Shown here: piece after piece, positions 1-9,470 of the stretch | How positions within the stretch are numbered: position 1 is the first letter of the stretch | Layout: each line of letters opens with the position of its first letter | Origin: Synechococcus sp. BO 8801 | GTDB lineage: Bacteria > Cyanobacteriota > Cyanobacteriia > PCC-6307 > Cyanobiaceae | DNA length: 64,000 bases | Assembly: GCF_002252675.1 (NCBI RefSeq) | Contig: NZ_NQKY01000015.1 | Location: 16,635 to 80,634, forward strand | Direction: 5' to 3' | The notes under the pieces: generated by a model | Databases searched by the model: none | What the model saw: only the letters and a program-made list of their open reading frames with translations | What the model was told of the DNA's origin: nothing | Translations under genes and position numbers: made by a program

Positions 1-935
<935 letters not shown>

Positions 936-988
936 GTCCCGCACTGCCCCGGGCCGACTGATAACGAGTACTTGGTGAACCCATAGGT

Positions 989-1005
989 CTTTCCTTCCTG
1001 GAAAG
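989..1005. promoter_or_regulatory. Candidate LysR-type operator upstream of the CO2-uptake operon
   Basis: An inverted repeat CTTTCC-N5-GGAAAG lies 75-91 bases before the ndhF3 ATG. It fits the T-N11-A layout of LysR-family boxes. In other cyanobacteria the ndhF3-ndhD3-cupA operon is controlled by the LysR regulators NdhR/CcmR. That this site binds such a regulator is an inference; the repeat itself is seen. No T-run follows, so it does not look like a terminator of the upstream ATPase. Confidence 0.4.
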
Positions 1006-1079
1006 GCCTCCGCCCGGCGCCTGGGATCTTAGTGTTCGCCACCACGCGGGCCATCTCCGGTCCCGACCGTTCTCCCGCC

Positions 1080-2996
1080 ATGACCCTGTTCTTCGCCCAG
1101 ACGGCCTGGCTGGTCCCCCTCTACCCCCTGGTGGCGTCCCTGCTGTCGCTGCTTTGGTCTCCGGGGCTGATCTCCCGCACGGGCCCACGCCCCTGCGGCT
1201 ATCTCAACCTCACACTGGTGAGCGTGGCCTTCGTCCACAGCTCCGCCGCCCTGATGGCGCTGCATTCCAATTCCGGCGCCGGTGCGGCCGCTCTCTACAA
1301 GCCCCTCGCCTTCGGCTGGACCTGGCTGGAGACCGCCGGGCTCAAGGTGGGCTTCGACGGCCTGATCACCGAGCCGGCCCTGATCGCGATGACGGTGATC
1401 ACCGGCCTGCATGTGCTGGTGCAGATCTACGCCATCGGCTATCTGGAGATGGACTGGGGCTGGCCCCGCTTCTTCGGGTCCCTGAGCTTCTTCGAGGCCG
1501 GTCTTTGCGCCTTGGTGCTCACGGACTCGCTGTTCTTCAGCTATGTGATCCTCGAGCTGCTCACCCTGGGTACCTATCTGATCGTGGGCACCTGGTACAA
1601 CCAGCCCCTGGTGGTCAAGGGCGCCCGCGATGCGTTCCTCACCAAGCGGATCGGCGACCTGATCCTGCTGGCGGGCCTGATCGCCCTGCTGCCGATCACC
1701 GGCACATGGAACTTCCACGGGCTGCAGGCCTGGGCCGCCGATCAGATCAACAACGGCAACCCCCTTCCCCAGGTTCTGCCGTTGATCCTGCTGGCCCTGA
1801 TCGCCGGACCGATGGGCAAATGCGCCCAGATCCCCCTGCACCTGTGGCTCGATGAGGCCATGGAGAGCCCCTTGCCCTCCACCGTGCTCCGTAACTCCGT
1901 GGTGGTGGTGGGCGGCGCCTGGGTGCTGCTGCGGCTCGAGCCCCTGATCGAACTGAGTCCCCTGGTTCAGACCGTGCTCGTGATCGTGGGAGGAACCACT
2001 GCGCTGGTGGCCTCCCTGATCGCCCTCGCCCAGATCGATGTGAAGCGCGCCCTCTCCTTCCTGGTGAGCAGCTGGCTCGGCCTGCTGTTCGTGGCGGTGG
2101 GTCTGGGCGGTATCAGCGTGGCCGATCACCTGATGCTGGTGTATCCCCTGCCGATGGCGCTGATGTTGATGGTGATCGGCGCCATCGTGATCACCAACGT
2201 CACCCAGGACCTCACCCAGCTCGGGGGCCTGTGGAGCAAGCGTCCGCTGATGGGCCTGGCCTTCCTCACCGGCGCCGCCGGCCTGATGGCCTTGCCGCCG
2301 TTCGGTGGCTTCGCCGCCCTGCGCGAGCTCATGGAGCTCACGGCCGAGAGCTCCCATCCGGTGCTGCTCGGTTCCCTGGTGCTGCTCACCAATGCCCTGA
2401 TCAGCGCCGGCCTGATCCGGGTGTTCGGTCTGATCTGGGGCGGGCGTCCGTCGGTATTCACCACCCGCTCCCCGGAGGTGCTGTGGCTGATGGCCCTGCC
2501 CACCTTCGTGCTCATGGGTCTGGTGCTGCACCTGCCGCAGCTGATGGTGATCAACGGCGTCTTCGCCCTGTCCCCCCTTCCGGGCTGGGGTCCGCTGGCG
2601 GTGCCCCTGCTGATCTCCACCCTCTTGGGCGGCGGCCTCTCGGCGGTGTTCTACCTGCGGCCCCACCCCCTGGCCCATCTGCCCGCGGCCCTCGGCGGCC
2701 TGCAGGACTGGCTGGCCCACGACATGCAGACCGAGCGCTTCTACCACCGCACCGTGGTGTGGCTGGTGGTGGCCCTGGCCCGGATCAGCGCCTGGTCGGA
2801 TGACCGGCTGTTCGAGGGCTTCAGTGGTGCCTCCGGCAGTGCCGCCCTCGAGGGTGCACGCCGGCTCAGCTTCACCACCTCCGGCCGCACCCAGGCCTAT
2901 GCCCTCACCCTCCTTCTCGGGGTGCTGCTGATGGCCGCCTGGCTGCTGGCCTCCGCCCCTTCCGTTCCGTCCGAACTCGTTCGCCCGTTCCGCTGA
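1080..2996 (+). CDS. ndhF3: NAD(P)H-quinone oxidoreductase subunit F3 (NDH-1MS, CO2 uptake)
   Basis: Large polytopic subunit of the thylakoid NDH-1MS complex, which couples ferredoxin-driven proton pumping to conversion of CO2 to bicarbonate. About 638 residues, starting at MTLFFAQTAWLVPLYPLV; the frame is open to a GTG at 1032 but the ATG at 1080 matches the usual N-terminus. The proton-channel segment has IPLHLWLDEAMESPLPSTV instead of the HVWLPDAMEGPTP sequence of respiratory NdhF1, as expected for the CO2-uptake type. Its TGA overlaps the ATG of ndhD3 by one base. The type 3 assignment, rather than the constitutive type 4, rests on the following cupA and cupS genes. Confidence 0.9.
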   Translation: MTLFFAQTAWLVPLYPLVASLLSLLWSPGLISRTGPRPCGYLNLTLVSVAFVHSSAALMALHSNSGAGAAALYKPLAFGWTWLETAGLKVGFDGLITEPALIAMTVITGLHVLVQIYAIGYLEMDWGWPRFFGSLSFFEAGLCALVLTDSLFFSYVILELLTLGTYLIVGTWYNQPLVVKGARDAFLTKRIGDLILLAGLIALLPITGTWNFHGLQAWAADQINNGNPLPQVLPLILLALIAGPMGKCAQIPLHLWLDEAMESPLPSTVLRNSVVVVGGAWVLLRLEPLIELSPLVQTVLVIVGGTTALVASLIALAQIDVKRALSFLVSSWLGLLFVAVGLGGISVADHLMLVYPLPMALMLMVIGAIVITNVTQDLTQLGGLWSKRPLMGLAFLTGAAGLMALPPFGGFAALRELMELTAESSHPVLLGSLVLLTNALISAGLIRVFGLIWGGRPSVFTTRSPEVLWLMALPTFVLMGLVLHLPQLMVINGVFALSPLPGWGPLAVPLLISTLLGGGLSAVFYLRPHPLAHLPAALGGLQDWLAHDMQTERFYHRTVVWLVVALARISAWSDDRLFEGFSGASGSAALEGARRLSFTTSGRTQAYALTLLLGVLLMAAWLLASAPSVPSELVRPFR

Positions 2997-4552
2997 TGGG
3001 ATCGTCCTCGCTCCTGCTTCTCCTGGCCGCACCCCTGGCCGGCACCCTGCTGCTGCCCCTGCTGCCGGCAACCGTTCCTTCCGTTCGGGTCCGCGGCATC
3101 GCGGCCCTGTTCGGCGCCCTTCAGCTCCTGGTGGGCCTGCTCTGTTGGCAGCACCCCCCCGCCGACCTGCAGCTGTCCTGGCTGCCGAAACTCGGGCTCC
3201 GGCTCGATCTCGGTCTGGATGGCCTGTCGCTGCCGCTGGTGCTGCTCACCGCGCTGATCACCTCTCTTTCGATCCTCTCGGCAGCGGCTGACCAGTCCCG
3301 GCCGCGGCTGTTCTTCTCCCTGATGCTGGCCACCAACCTGGGTGTCGTCACGGGTCTGCTGGCCCGCAACGCCCTGCTGTTCCTCCTGGCCTTCGAGCTG
3401 GTGCTGATCCCGATCACCCTGCTGGTGGCGGTCTGGGGGGGCGAGAAACGGGCCGGTGCCGCCGTGCGTTTCCTGCTCTACAGCGCCGTCTCCGGCCTGG
3501 CCCTGCTGGCGGCCGTACTGGCCTTCGCCTGGTTCAATCCCGCCGGTCCGCTCTTCGCTTTCGAGGATCTTCGCCAGGCCCAGTTCTCCCCCACGGCCCA
3601 ACGCTGGATCCTGGCCCTGCTGCTGCTCTCCTTCGGGCTGAAGCTTCCCGTCTTTCCCCTGCACGGCTGGCAGCCCTTCACCTACGGCCAGGCCCCCACG
3701 CCTGTGGTGATGCTGCTGGCGGGCTCCGTCTCCAAGCTGGGCGCTTATGGTCTGCTGCGCTTCGGCGTGGGCTTCCTTCCGGACATCTGGGCCGCCTGGT
3801 CGCCCTGGATCGCTGCCGCCGGTGCCATCAGCGCGGTGTACGGGGCGCTCAACGCCATCGCCCAGAGCGACATCCGCCGCCTGATGGCCTTCAGCTCCCT
3901 CGGCCACATGGGCCTGCTGGTGCTTGGGCTCTCGGCGGCCACCCCCCTCAGCCTGCAGGGAGCGGTGGCCCAGATGCTCGCCCACGGCATGATCGTGGCC
4001 CTGCTGTTCGCCTGCGTGGGGCTGATCGAGCGCAAGACCGGCACCACCGCCATCCCCGAGCTCTCCGGCCTGATGAACCCCCTGCGGGGACTGCCGTTCA
4101 CCATGGGCATGCTGCTGCTGGCCATGATGGCGGCCGCCGGCATCCCCGGCCTGGCGGGCTTCCCTGCCGAGCTGCTGGTGTTCGAGGGCAGCTGGACCAC
4201 CTTCCCCCGCGCCACCCTGGTCAGCCTGATCGCCTCGGGCTTCACCGCCGTCTACGCCATCCGCCTGTTCAACAGGGTGGGCTTCGGCCGCCTCGACAAC
4301 GAGCGCGCCGACTGGAGCTCCACCTGCTGGAGCGAGCGGGCGCCGGCCATGGCCCTCACCGTTCTGGTGATCGCGGCGGGCCTCTGGCCGACGGCCCTCA
4401 CGGGCTGGAGTGAGACCGTATCCACTGGCCTGGCCCTGCGCACCCAGCCGTTCCTCAGCCGGGATGCCGCCCAGCCCCTCACCCTCGCCGCCGCCACCTC
4501 CCCCCTGGTCGCCGTCACCCTCCCTTCCGCCTCGGAGCTGCGCACGTCATGA
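2996..4552 (+). CDS. ndhD3: NAD(P)H-quinone oxidoreductase subunit D3 (NDH-1MS)
   Basis: Antiporter-like membrane subunit of the CO2-uptake NDH-1 complex, 518 residues with about 14 hydrophobic segments. The Mrp/NuoM signature HGWQPFTYGQAPTPVVMLL is present at roughly residues 222-240, followed by SVSKLGAYGLLRFG, which contains the conserved channel lysine. The start codon overlaps the ndhF3 stop (TGATG) and its own stop overlaps the cupA start (ATGA), so the four genes are almost certainly one translation-coupled operon. Confidence 0.92.
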   Translation: MGSSSLLLLLAAPLAGTLLLPLLPATVPSVRVRGIAALFGALQLLVGLLCWQHPPADLQLSWLPKLGLRLDLGLDGLSLPLVLLTALITSLSILSAAADQSRPRLFFSLMLATNLGVVTGLLARNALLFLLAFELVLIPITLLVAVWGGEKRAGAAVRFLLYSAVSGLALLAAVLAFAWFNPAGPLFAFEDLRQAQFSPTAQRWILALLLLSFGLKLPVFPLHGWQPFTYGQAPTPVVMLLAGSVSKLGAYGLLRFGVGFLPDIWAAWSPWIAAAGAISAVYGALNAIAQSDIRRLMAFSSLGHMGLLVLGLSAATPLSLQGAVAQMLAHGMIVALLFACVGLIERKTGTTAIPELSGLMNPLRGLPFTMGMLLLAMMAAAGIPGLAGFPAELLVFEGSWTTFPRATLVSLIASGFTAVYAIRLFNRVGFGRLDNERADWSSTCWSERAPAMALTVLVIAAGLWPTALTGWSETVSTGLALRTQPFLSRDAAQPLTLAAATSPLVAVTLPSASELRTS

Positions 4553-5859
4553 CGCCCCCCACCGCCACGACCCCCGAGCCCGTCACCGCTCCCCTGATCC
4601 CGCCCTCCACCCATCGCTATGCCGATGTGATCCACCGGCTGGAGGCCGGCGGCTCGATGCTGCCGGACACGCCGGAGAACCTGATGCAGATCATCGGCAT
4701 CTACAAGGCCTATGCCGTGCCGATGGACTTCTATTGGCGCGACCTGCTCTACATCGCCGAGCAGGTGTTTCTCGATCCCCTGCCGGCCTTCAAGTACTTC
4801 CCCTCCCAGGAGTACCTGGATCTGCCCAACTCCTACGCCGGTGAGCAGTCGAAGCTGCGGATCTGGCGTGGTGGTGAAAAGGCCCATCCTGAACTTCTGG
4901 AGTTCATGGAGAAGGGCGAAACCGGCAAGATGTCGAAGCTGCTCCATCACCTCTGGCACGACCGGATCAACATGGAGTTCGCCGAGGCGTGCATGGAAGC
5001 CATGCTCTGGCATCAGGGCATGGGCGGCCGCTTCTACGACTATCTCGCCAGTGACGCCTACCGGGCCAACGCCGATCGCGCCATCAAGGCCTACTTCCGC
5101 GGCAACCCGCTGATGCTCGGCCTCTATCGCCTGTTCCCTGAGATGTTCATGGAGCAGGTGAAGAAGATGAGCTACTACGCCAACCTTGGCCTGTTCTGGG
5201 AGGTGATGGCGCCGGTGTTCTTCGAGATGAGCGACATCTACGACGAGGGCGGTTTCAAGGGTGTTCCCGACGCCATGAACTTCCTGGTCAACGGCATCTT
5301 CGCGGTGGCGGGCCGGCCCATCTATCACCACGTCTACATCAAGGGCGAGTGTTTCGAGATCATCCCCAAGGGCGAAGGCTTCACCTGGCTCTATGAAGCG
5401 GCCCTCCCCTACGTGGAGGCGGTCTTCTATCGCACGGCGCCATTTCGCGGCACCAAGAGCTACAACGCCCAGGCCTATCAGGTTCCTGCCGATCAGGCCG
5501 ATTTCCACTACGGCATCCTCTATGCCGACGTGTTCCCCGTGGGATCGGCCGGCATCCCTCCCACCCTGCTGATGCAGGACATGCTGCATTTCCTGCCGCC
5601 CTATCTGGAGGAGCTCTACAAGCAGCACAAGCGTGGCGATGAGGACAAGCTCATCCAGCTGGGCATCACCTTCCAGCGCTCCATGTACAACGTCACCTCC
5701 GCGGTGATCCAGGCCCTGCGCTGCGCCCTGCTCTATCCGCTGGATGACACCGATCCGGAACACCTGATGGCCAACCGGCGCTTCTTCGAGGCCCAGATGG
5801 ACCGCTTCCTGCGCCCTGAGGCACGCCTGCCCCAGATCCAGACCCCGGACTACCGCTAG
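4549..5859 (+). CDS. cupA: CO2 hydration protein CupA (ChpY)
   Basis: Subunit specific to the NDH-1MS complex that carries out the carbonic-anhydrase-like conversion of CO2 to HCO3- on the thylakoid membrane. It has 436 residues, no signal peptide and no strong membrane segment. The segment HHLWHDR (residues 133-139) is rich in histidine and lies in the part of the protein where zinc is coordinated in this family. The ATG overlaps the ndhD3 stop by four bases. CupA rather than CupB (ChpX) is chosen because of the adjacent cupS. Confidence 0.9.
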   Translation: MTPPTATTPEPVTAPLIPPSTHRYADVIHRLEAGGSMLPDTPENLMQIIGIYKAYAVPMDFYWRDLLYIAEQVFLDPLPAFKYFPSQEYLDLPNSYAGEQSKLRIWRGGEKAHPELLEFMEKGETGKMSKLLHHLWHDRINMEFAEACMEAMLWHQGMGGRFYDYLASDAYRANADRAIKAYFRGNPLMLGLYRLFPEMFMEQVKKMSYYANLGLFWEVMAPVFFEMSDIYDEGGFKGVPDAMNFLVNGIFAVAGRPIYHHVYIKGECFEIIPKGEGFTWLYEAALPYVEAVFYRTAPFRGTKSYNAQAYQVPADQADFHYGILYADVFPVGSAGIPPTLLMQDMLHFLPPYLEELYKQHKRGDEDKLIQLGITFQRSMYNVTSAVIQALRCALLYPLDDTDPEHLMANRRFFEAQMDRFLRPEARLPQIQTPDYR

Positions 5860-5868
5860 GAGACCCCC

Positions 5869-6270
5869 ATGGCCAACATCATCGAAACCGCCAAGGGTGC
5901 CGGCTGCTTCGGCACCCTGCTGACCGCCGTCGAGGTGGCCGGACTCACCGGCGCCCTGGAGAGCCCCGGCCCCTTCACCGTCTTCGCCCCCGTCGACGAC
6001 GCCTTCGCCGCCCTCCCCCCAGGCACCGTCCAGACCCTGGTGGACAACGTCCCCCAGCTGGCCCGGATCCTCAAATTCCATGTGCTCTCCGGCGCCTACC
6101 GGCGGGAGCAACTGATTGAGCAGCCGGAATGGGAGAGCCTGGAGGGGGCTCCGGTGGCGATCCGCCGGGCGGACCCCTTCGAGGTCAAGAACGCCACCGT
6201 CGTGTCCGCCGACATCGTCTGCGACAACGGGATCGTGCACGTGATCGACCGGGTGATCCTGCCGGGATGA
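5869..6270 (+). CDS. cupS: Fasciclin-domain protein CupS of the NDH-1MS complex
   Basis: 133 residues forming a single fasciclin (FAS1) domain: TAKGAGCFGTLLTAVE near the N-terminus, the FAS1 box FTVFAPVDDAFAAL, and NGIVHVIDRVILPG at the C-terminus. CupS is the small soluble partner of NdhD3/NdhF3/CupA in the inducible CO2-uptake complex. A good Shine-Dalgarno sequence (AGGAGA) sits six bases before the ATG. It has no signal peptide, which separates it from secreted fasciclin proteins. Its stop overlaps the start of the next gene, a transporter binding protein. Confidence 0.88.
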   Translation: MANIIETAKGAGCFGTLLTAVEVAGLTGALESPGPFTVFAPVDDAFAALPPGTVQTLVDNVPQLARILKFHVLSGAYRREQLIEQPEWESLEGAPVAIRRADPFEVKNATVVSADIVCDNGIVHVIDRVILPG

Positions 6271-7316
6271 CCAAAGGGGGCCTGCTGGCGCTGGCGGTGG
6301 TGGGTGCCCTGATGGGCTGCGCCGCCGGCAACGACGCCCCCGGCAGCCCCACCATGGCCAAGATCCGCGAGCGGGGACGGCTGGTCTGCGCCGTGGATGG
6401 GGCGGTGCCCGGCTTCAGCACGGTGGGCCCGGGCGGGGCCTTCGTGGGCATCGACGCCGATTTCTGCCGGGCCGTGGCCGCCGCCGTGCTCGGCGACCCC
6501 AGCAAGGTGGAATTCCGGCCGGTGACGGCGGGGGAGCGCTTCGTGGCCCTCGGCAGCGGCGAGGTGGACCTGCTCTCGATCAGCTCCACCCACACCCTCA
6601 GCCGCGACGCCCCCGGCGGCAACGCCCTCAGTTTCGGGCCTGTCTTCTTCTATGACGGCCAGGGGGTGATGGTGCCCGCGGCCAGCGGTGTCCGCAGCCT
6701 GCAGGAGCTGGCGGGCAAGCCGATCTGCGTCGAGAGCGGCACCAACACCGAGCTGAACCTGGCCGATCGCATGCGGGAACTGGGGGTCGCCTATCAGCCG
6801 CTGCGCTTCCAGTCGGGCGAGCAGGCCTACCCGGCCTACGAGCAGGGTCGCTGCGCCGCCATCACCAGCGACAGCTCCCTGCTGGCGGCCAAGCGCAGCG
6901 GCTTCAAGCAGCCGGCGGCCCACGTGCTGCTCCCGGAACTGCTCAGCAAGGAGCCCAGCGCCAAGGTGACGATCCAGGCCGATCCGGCCTGGGCCGATGC
7001 GGTGCGCTGGGTCACCCACACCCTGGTCCAGGCGGAGGAGAGCGGCCTCACCAAGGCCAACGTCGAGGCCCGCCTCGCCGCGGCCCGGCGGGACCCCAGC
7101 CAGGCCGAAGCGCGCCGCTTCCTGGGGGTGGAGGGGGATTTCGGCCGCCAGCTGGGCCTGCCCGCCGACTTCACGGTGCGGGTGGTGAAGGCGGTGGGCA
7201 ACTACGGCGAGCTGTTCGAGCGGCACCTGGGCAGCGCCACCCCCCTGGGCCTGGAGCGGGGCCTCAACCGGCTCTGGAACGACGGCGGTCTGCACATCGC
7301 GCCCCCCTTCCGCTGA
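6267..7316 (+). CDS. Amino acid ABC transporter substrate-binding lipoprotein, paralogue 1
   Basis: 349 residues beginning MTKGGLLALAVVGALMGC, a lipoprotein signal with lipobox LMGC (Cys18). It is a family 3 periplasmic binding protein of the Aap/Bzt/NatF group, with the family C-terminus FLGVEGDFGRQLGLP. The ATG overlaps the cupS stop (ATGA), so it may be translated from the CO2-uptake mRNA. It is a tandem paralogue of the next gene. It differs at a family motif: the stretch after DLLS reads ISSTHTLSRD where the second copy has RNTTMTLSRD. The Arg of LSRD, expected to hold the ligand carboxylate, is kept. Altered ligand preference is an inference. Confidence 0.88.
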   Translation: MTKGGLLALAVVGALMGCAAGNDAPGSPTMAKIRERGRLVCAVDGAVPGFSTVGPGGAFVGIDADFCRAVAAAVLGDPSKVEFRPVTAGERFVALGSGEVDLLSISSTHTLSRDAPGGNALSFGPVFFYDGQGVMVPAASGVRSLQELAGKPICVESGTNTELNLADRMRELGVAYQPLRFQSGEQAYPAYEQGRCAAITSDSSLLAAKRSGFKQPAAHVLLPELLSKEPSAKVTIQADPAWADAVRWVTHTLVQAEESGLTKANVEARLAAARRDPSQAEARRFLGVEGDFGRQLGLPADFTVRVVKAVGNYGELFERHLGSATPLGLERGLNRLWNDGGLHIAPPFR

Positions 7317-7385
7317 GGAGGTTCCTCAGGGCCTACCTGCACCGGCGCGCACCTGCAACAATGCGGCCACCTTTACGTCGCAGGC

Positions 7386-8447
7386 ATGTTCCGGACCCGG
7401 ACCCGCTCCCTGGTGGTTTCCCTCTGTGCCGCCGGCCTGCTCGCCGGTTGCGCCGGCGATGGTGGCGGGGTGCAGAGCCAGAAGCTCTCCACGATCACGG
7501 GGCGGGGCAAGCTGATCTGCGGCGTGGAAGGCAAGCTGCCCGGCTTCAGCTTCGTGGGCCCCGACGGCAAGTACCTGGGCCTGGATGTGGACGTCTGCAA
7601 GGCGGTGGCCGCCGCGGTGCTGGGGGATCCCGAGAAGGTGGAATACCGGGACCTGAACTCCAGCGAGCGCTTCGCGGCCCTGGCCAGCGGCGAGGTGGAC
7701 CTGCTCTCGCGCAACACCACCATGACCCTGAGCCGCGATGCGGCCGGCGGCAACGGCCTCAGCTTCGCCCCCACCACCTTCTATGACGGCCAGGGGGTGC
7801 TGGTGCCCGTGGCCAGCGGCATCAAGGACCTCAAGGGCCTGGCCGGCAAGCCGATCTGCGTCGAGAGCGGCACCACCACCGAACTCAACCTGGCCGACCG
7901 CATGCGGGAGCAGAACATCCCCTACACGCCGCTGAAGTTCCAGACCAGCGACCAGACCTTCGCCGCCTACCTCGGCGACCGCTGCGTGGCCGTCACCAGC
8001 GACCGCTCCCAGCTGGCGGGCAAGCGCACCAGCTTCCCAAAACCGGACGACCACACCCTGCTGCCGGTGGTGATGAGCAAGGAGCCCCTCACCCCCGCCA
8101 CCACCAACGGTGATCCGGCCTGGGCAGATGCGGTGCGCTGGATCGTCTACGGCCTGATGCAGGCCGAGGAGAGCGGCATCACCCAGGCGAACGTGGACGC
8201 CAAGCTGGCCGAAGCCAAGGCCAACACCAACCAGGCCGACCTGCGACGCTTCCTGGGGGTGGAGGGTGACTTCGGCAAGCAGCTCGGCCTGCCGCCCGAC
8301 TTCGTGGTCAAGGCGGTGAAGGCCGTCGGCAACTACGGCGAGATCTTCGATCGCAACGTGGGGCCCGCCTCCGCCCTCAAGCTCGACCGCGGCCTCAACC
8401 GCCAGTGGAAGGACGGCGGCCTGATCTACTCGCCGCCCTTCCGTTGA
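7386..8447 (+). CDS. Amino acid ABC transporter substrate-binding lipoprotein, paralogue 2
   Basis: 353 residues with a lipobox LLAGC (Cys22) after a basic N-terminus. This is the canonical Aap/Bzt/NatF-type binding protein: GEVDLLSRNTTMTLSRD, TFYDGQGVLVP, CVESGTTTELNLADRM. It shares long identical blocks with the preceding gene and so arose by tandem duplication. Its TGA overlaps the ATG of the first permease (TGATG), making it the copy most tightly tied to the transporter. It delivers amino acids, probably acidic or neutral polar ones as in related transporters, to the inner-membrane permeases. Confidence 0.9.
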   Translation: MFRTRTRSLVVSLCAAGLLAGCAGDGGGVQSQKLSTITGRGKLICGVEGKLPGFSFVGPDGKYLGLDVDVCKAVAAAVLGDPEKVEYRDLNSSERFAALASGEVDLLSRNTTMTLSRDAAGGNGLSFAPTTFYDGQGVLVPVASGIKDLKGLAGKPICVESGTTTELNLADRMREQNIPYTPLKFQTSDQTFAAYLGDRCVAVTSDRSQLAGKRTSFPKPDDHTLLPVVMSKEPLTPATTNGDPAWADAVRWIVYGLMQAEESGITQANVDAKLAEAKANTNQADLRRFLGVEGDFGKQLGLPPDFVVKAVKAVGNYGEIFDRNVGPASALKLDRGLNRQWKDGGLIYSPPFR

Positions 8448-9469
8448 TGGCGCCGGTGCCCCCCGCCGACCCGGCCCCTCGTCCAGCCACTCCGCCTTCG
8501 CCGCCCTGGTGGCGCGACCGCCGCATCGTGCCCTGGGTGGTGCAGGCGGTGGTGGGACTGCTGGTGCTGCTGCTGATCGCCTTCCTGCTGGGCAATCTGA
8601 TCCGCAACCTCACCGCCGCCGGCCTGCTGCTGAGCTGGCGCTGGCTGCAGCAGCCCGCCGGCTTCGACATCTCGGAATCGGTGATTCCGTTCAATGCCCA
8701 GCTGCCCTACTGGCGCGCCCTGGCCGCCGGTCTGGTGAACACGATCCGGGCGGTGCTGGTGGGCCTGGTGGGGGCCACCCTGCTGGGCACCCTGGTGGGG
8801 ATGGCCTCCTTCAGCCACAACGGCCTGCTGCGGCGGCTGGCGCGGGTCTACGTGGAGGTGGTGCGCAACATCCCCCTGCTGCTGCAGCTGGTGTTCTGGT
8901 ATTTCGTGGTGTTCCTCACCCTGCCGAACGGCCTGGCGGCGATCCAGCTGCCCGGGGTGGTGCTGGCCAAATCGGGGCTCTACATCGCCGGGTTCGGTGA
9001 GGGGCTGCGCTGGATGGGGCCCAGCCTCGTCAACGAGGTCTGGCAGGCGCCGCTGCGCCTGAGCGTCGAGTTCGGCGCCCTGCTCACCGGCCTGATCGTG
9101 TACTCGGGCGCCTTCATCGCCGAGGTGGTGCGGGGCGGCATCGCGGCCGTGCCGAAGGGACAGTGGGAGGCGGCCTCCTCCCTGGGGCTGAGCTGGTTCG
9201 CCACCCTGCGCCGCATCGTCCTGCCCCAGTCCCTGCGGGTGATCGTGCCGGGGCTCAACACCCAGTACATCTCCCTGGCCAAGAACTCCTCCCTGGCCGT
9301 GGCCGTGGGCTACACCGACCTCTATTCCGTGGCCGAAACCACCCTCAACCAGACCGGCCGGGCGGTGGAGGTGATCCTGGTGCTGCTGGCCGCCTACCTC
9401 ACCCTCGACCTGCTGATCTCGGCCCTGATGAACGGTCTCAACCACCTGGTCCAGATCCGGGAGCGCTGA
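8447..9469 (+). CDS. aapQ: Amino acid ABC transporter permease (AapQ/BztB type)
   Basis: 340 residues. After a Pro-rich cytoplasmic N-terminus there is a long first hydrophobic segment, then the family 3 permease core with VNTIRAVLVGLVGATLLG and the EAA-like loop GQWEAASSLGLSWFATLRRI that contacts the ATPase. Aap/Bzt permeases are longer than GlnP-type ones because of inserted periplasmic segments, as seen here. The start overlaps the upstream stop by one base, and the partner permease begins one base after its stop. The frame extends upstream of the ATG but would run into the binding-protein gene. Confidence 0.9.
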   Translation: MAPVPPADPAPRPATPPSPPWWRDRRIVPWVVQAVVGLLVLLLIAFLLGNLIRNLTAAGLLLSWRWLQQPAGFDISESVIPFNAQLPYWRALAAGLVNTIRAVLVGLVGATLLGTLVGMASFSHNGLLRRLARVYVEVVRNIPLLLQLVFWYFVVFLTLPNGLAAIQLPGVVLAKSGLYIAGFGEGLRWMGPSLVNEVWQAPLRLSVEFGALLTGLIVYSGAFIAEVVRGGIAAVPKGQWEAASSLGLSWFATLRRIVLPQSLRVIVPGLNTQYISLAKNSSLAVAVGYTDLYSVAETTLNQTGRAVEVILVLLAAYLTLDLLISALMNGLNHLVQIRER

Positions 9470-9470
9470 G

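Noticed and set aside
1029..3071. 680-residue minus-strand frame opposite ndhF3
   Set aside because: Gln/Gly/His-rich composition with no domain; it is the antisense of a clear NdhF. The same holds for the long frames at 4252-6240, 18950-21016, 28049-31117 and 61255-63177.
7317..7385. Glutamine-type riboswitch before the second binding-protein gene
   Set aside because: The 69-base gap lacks the conserved glnA-RNA motifs and has no stable hairpin of the right form.
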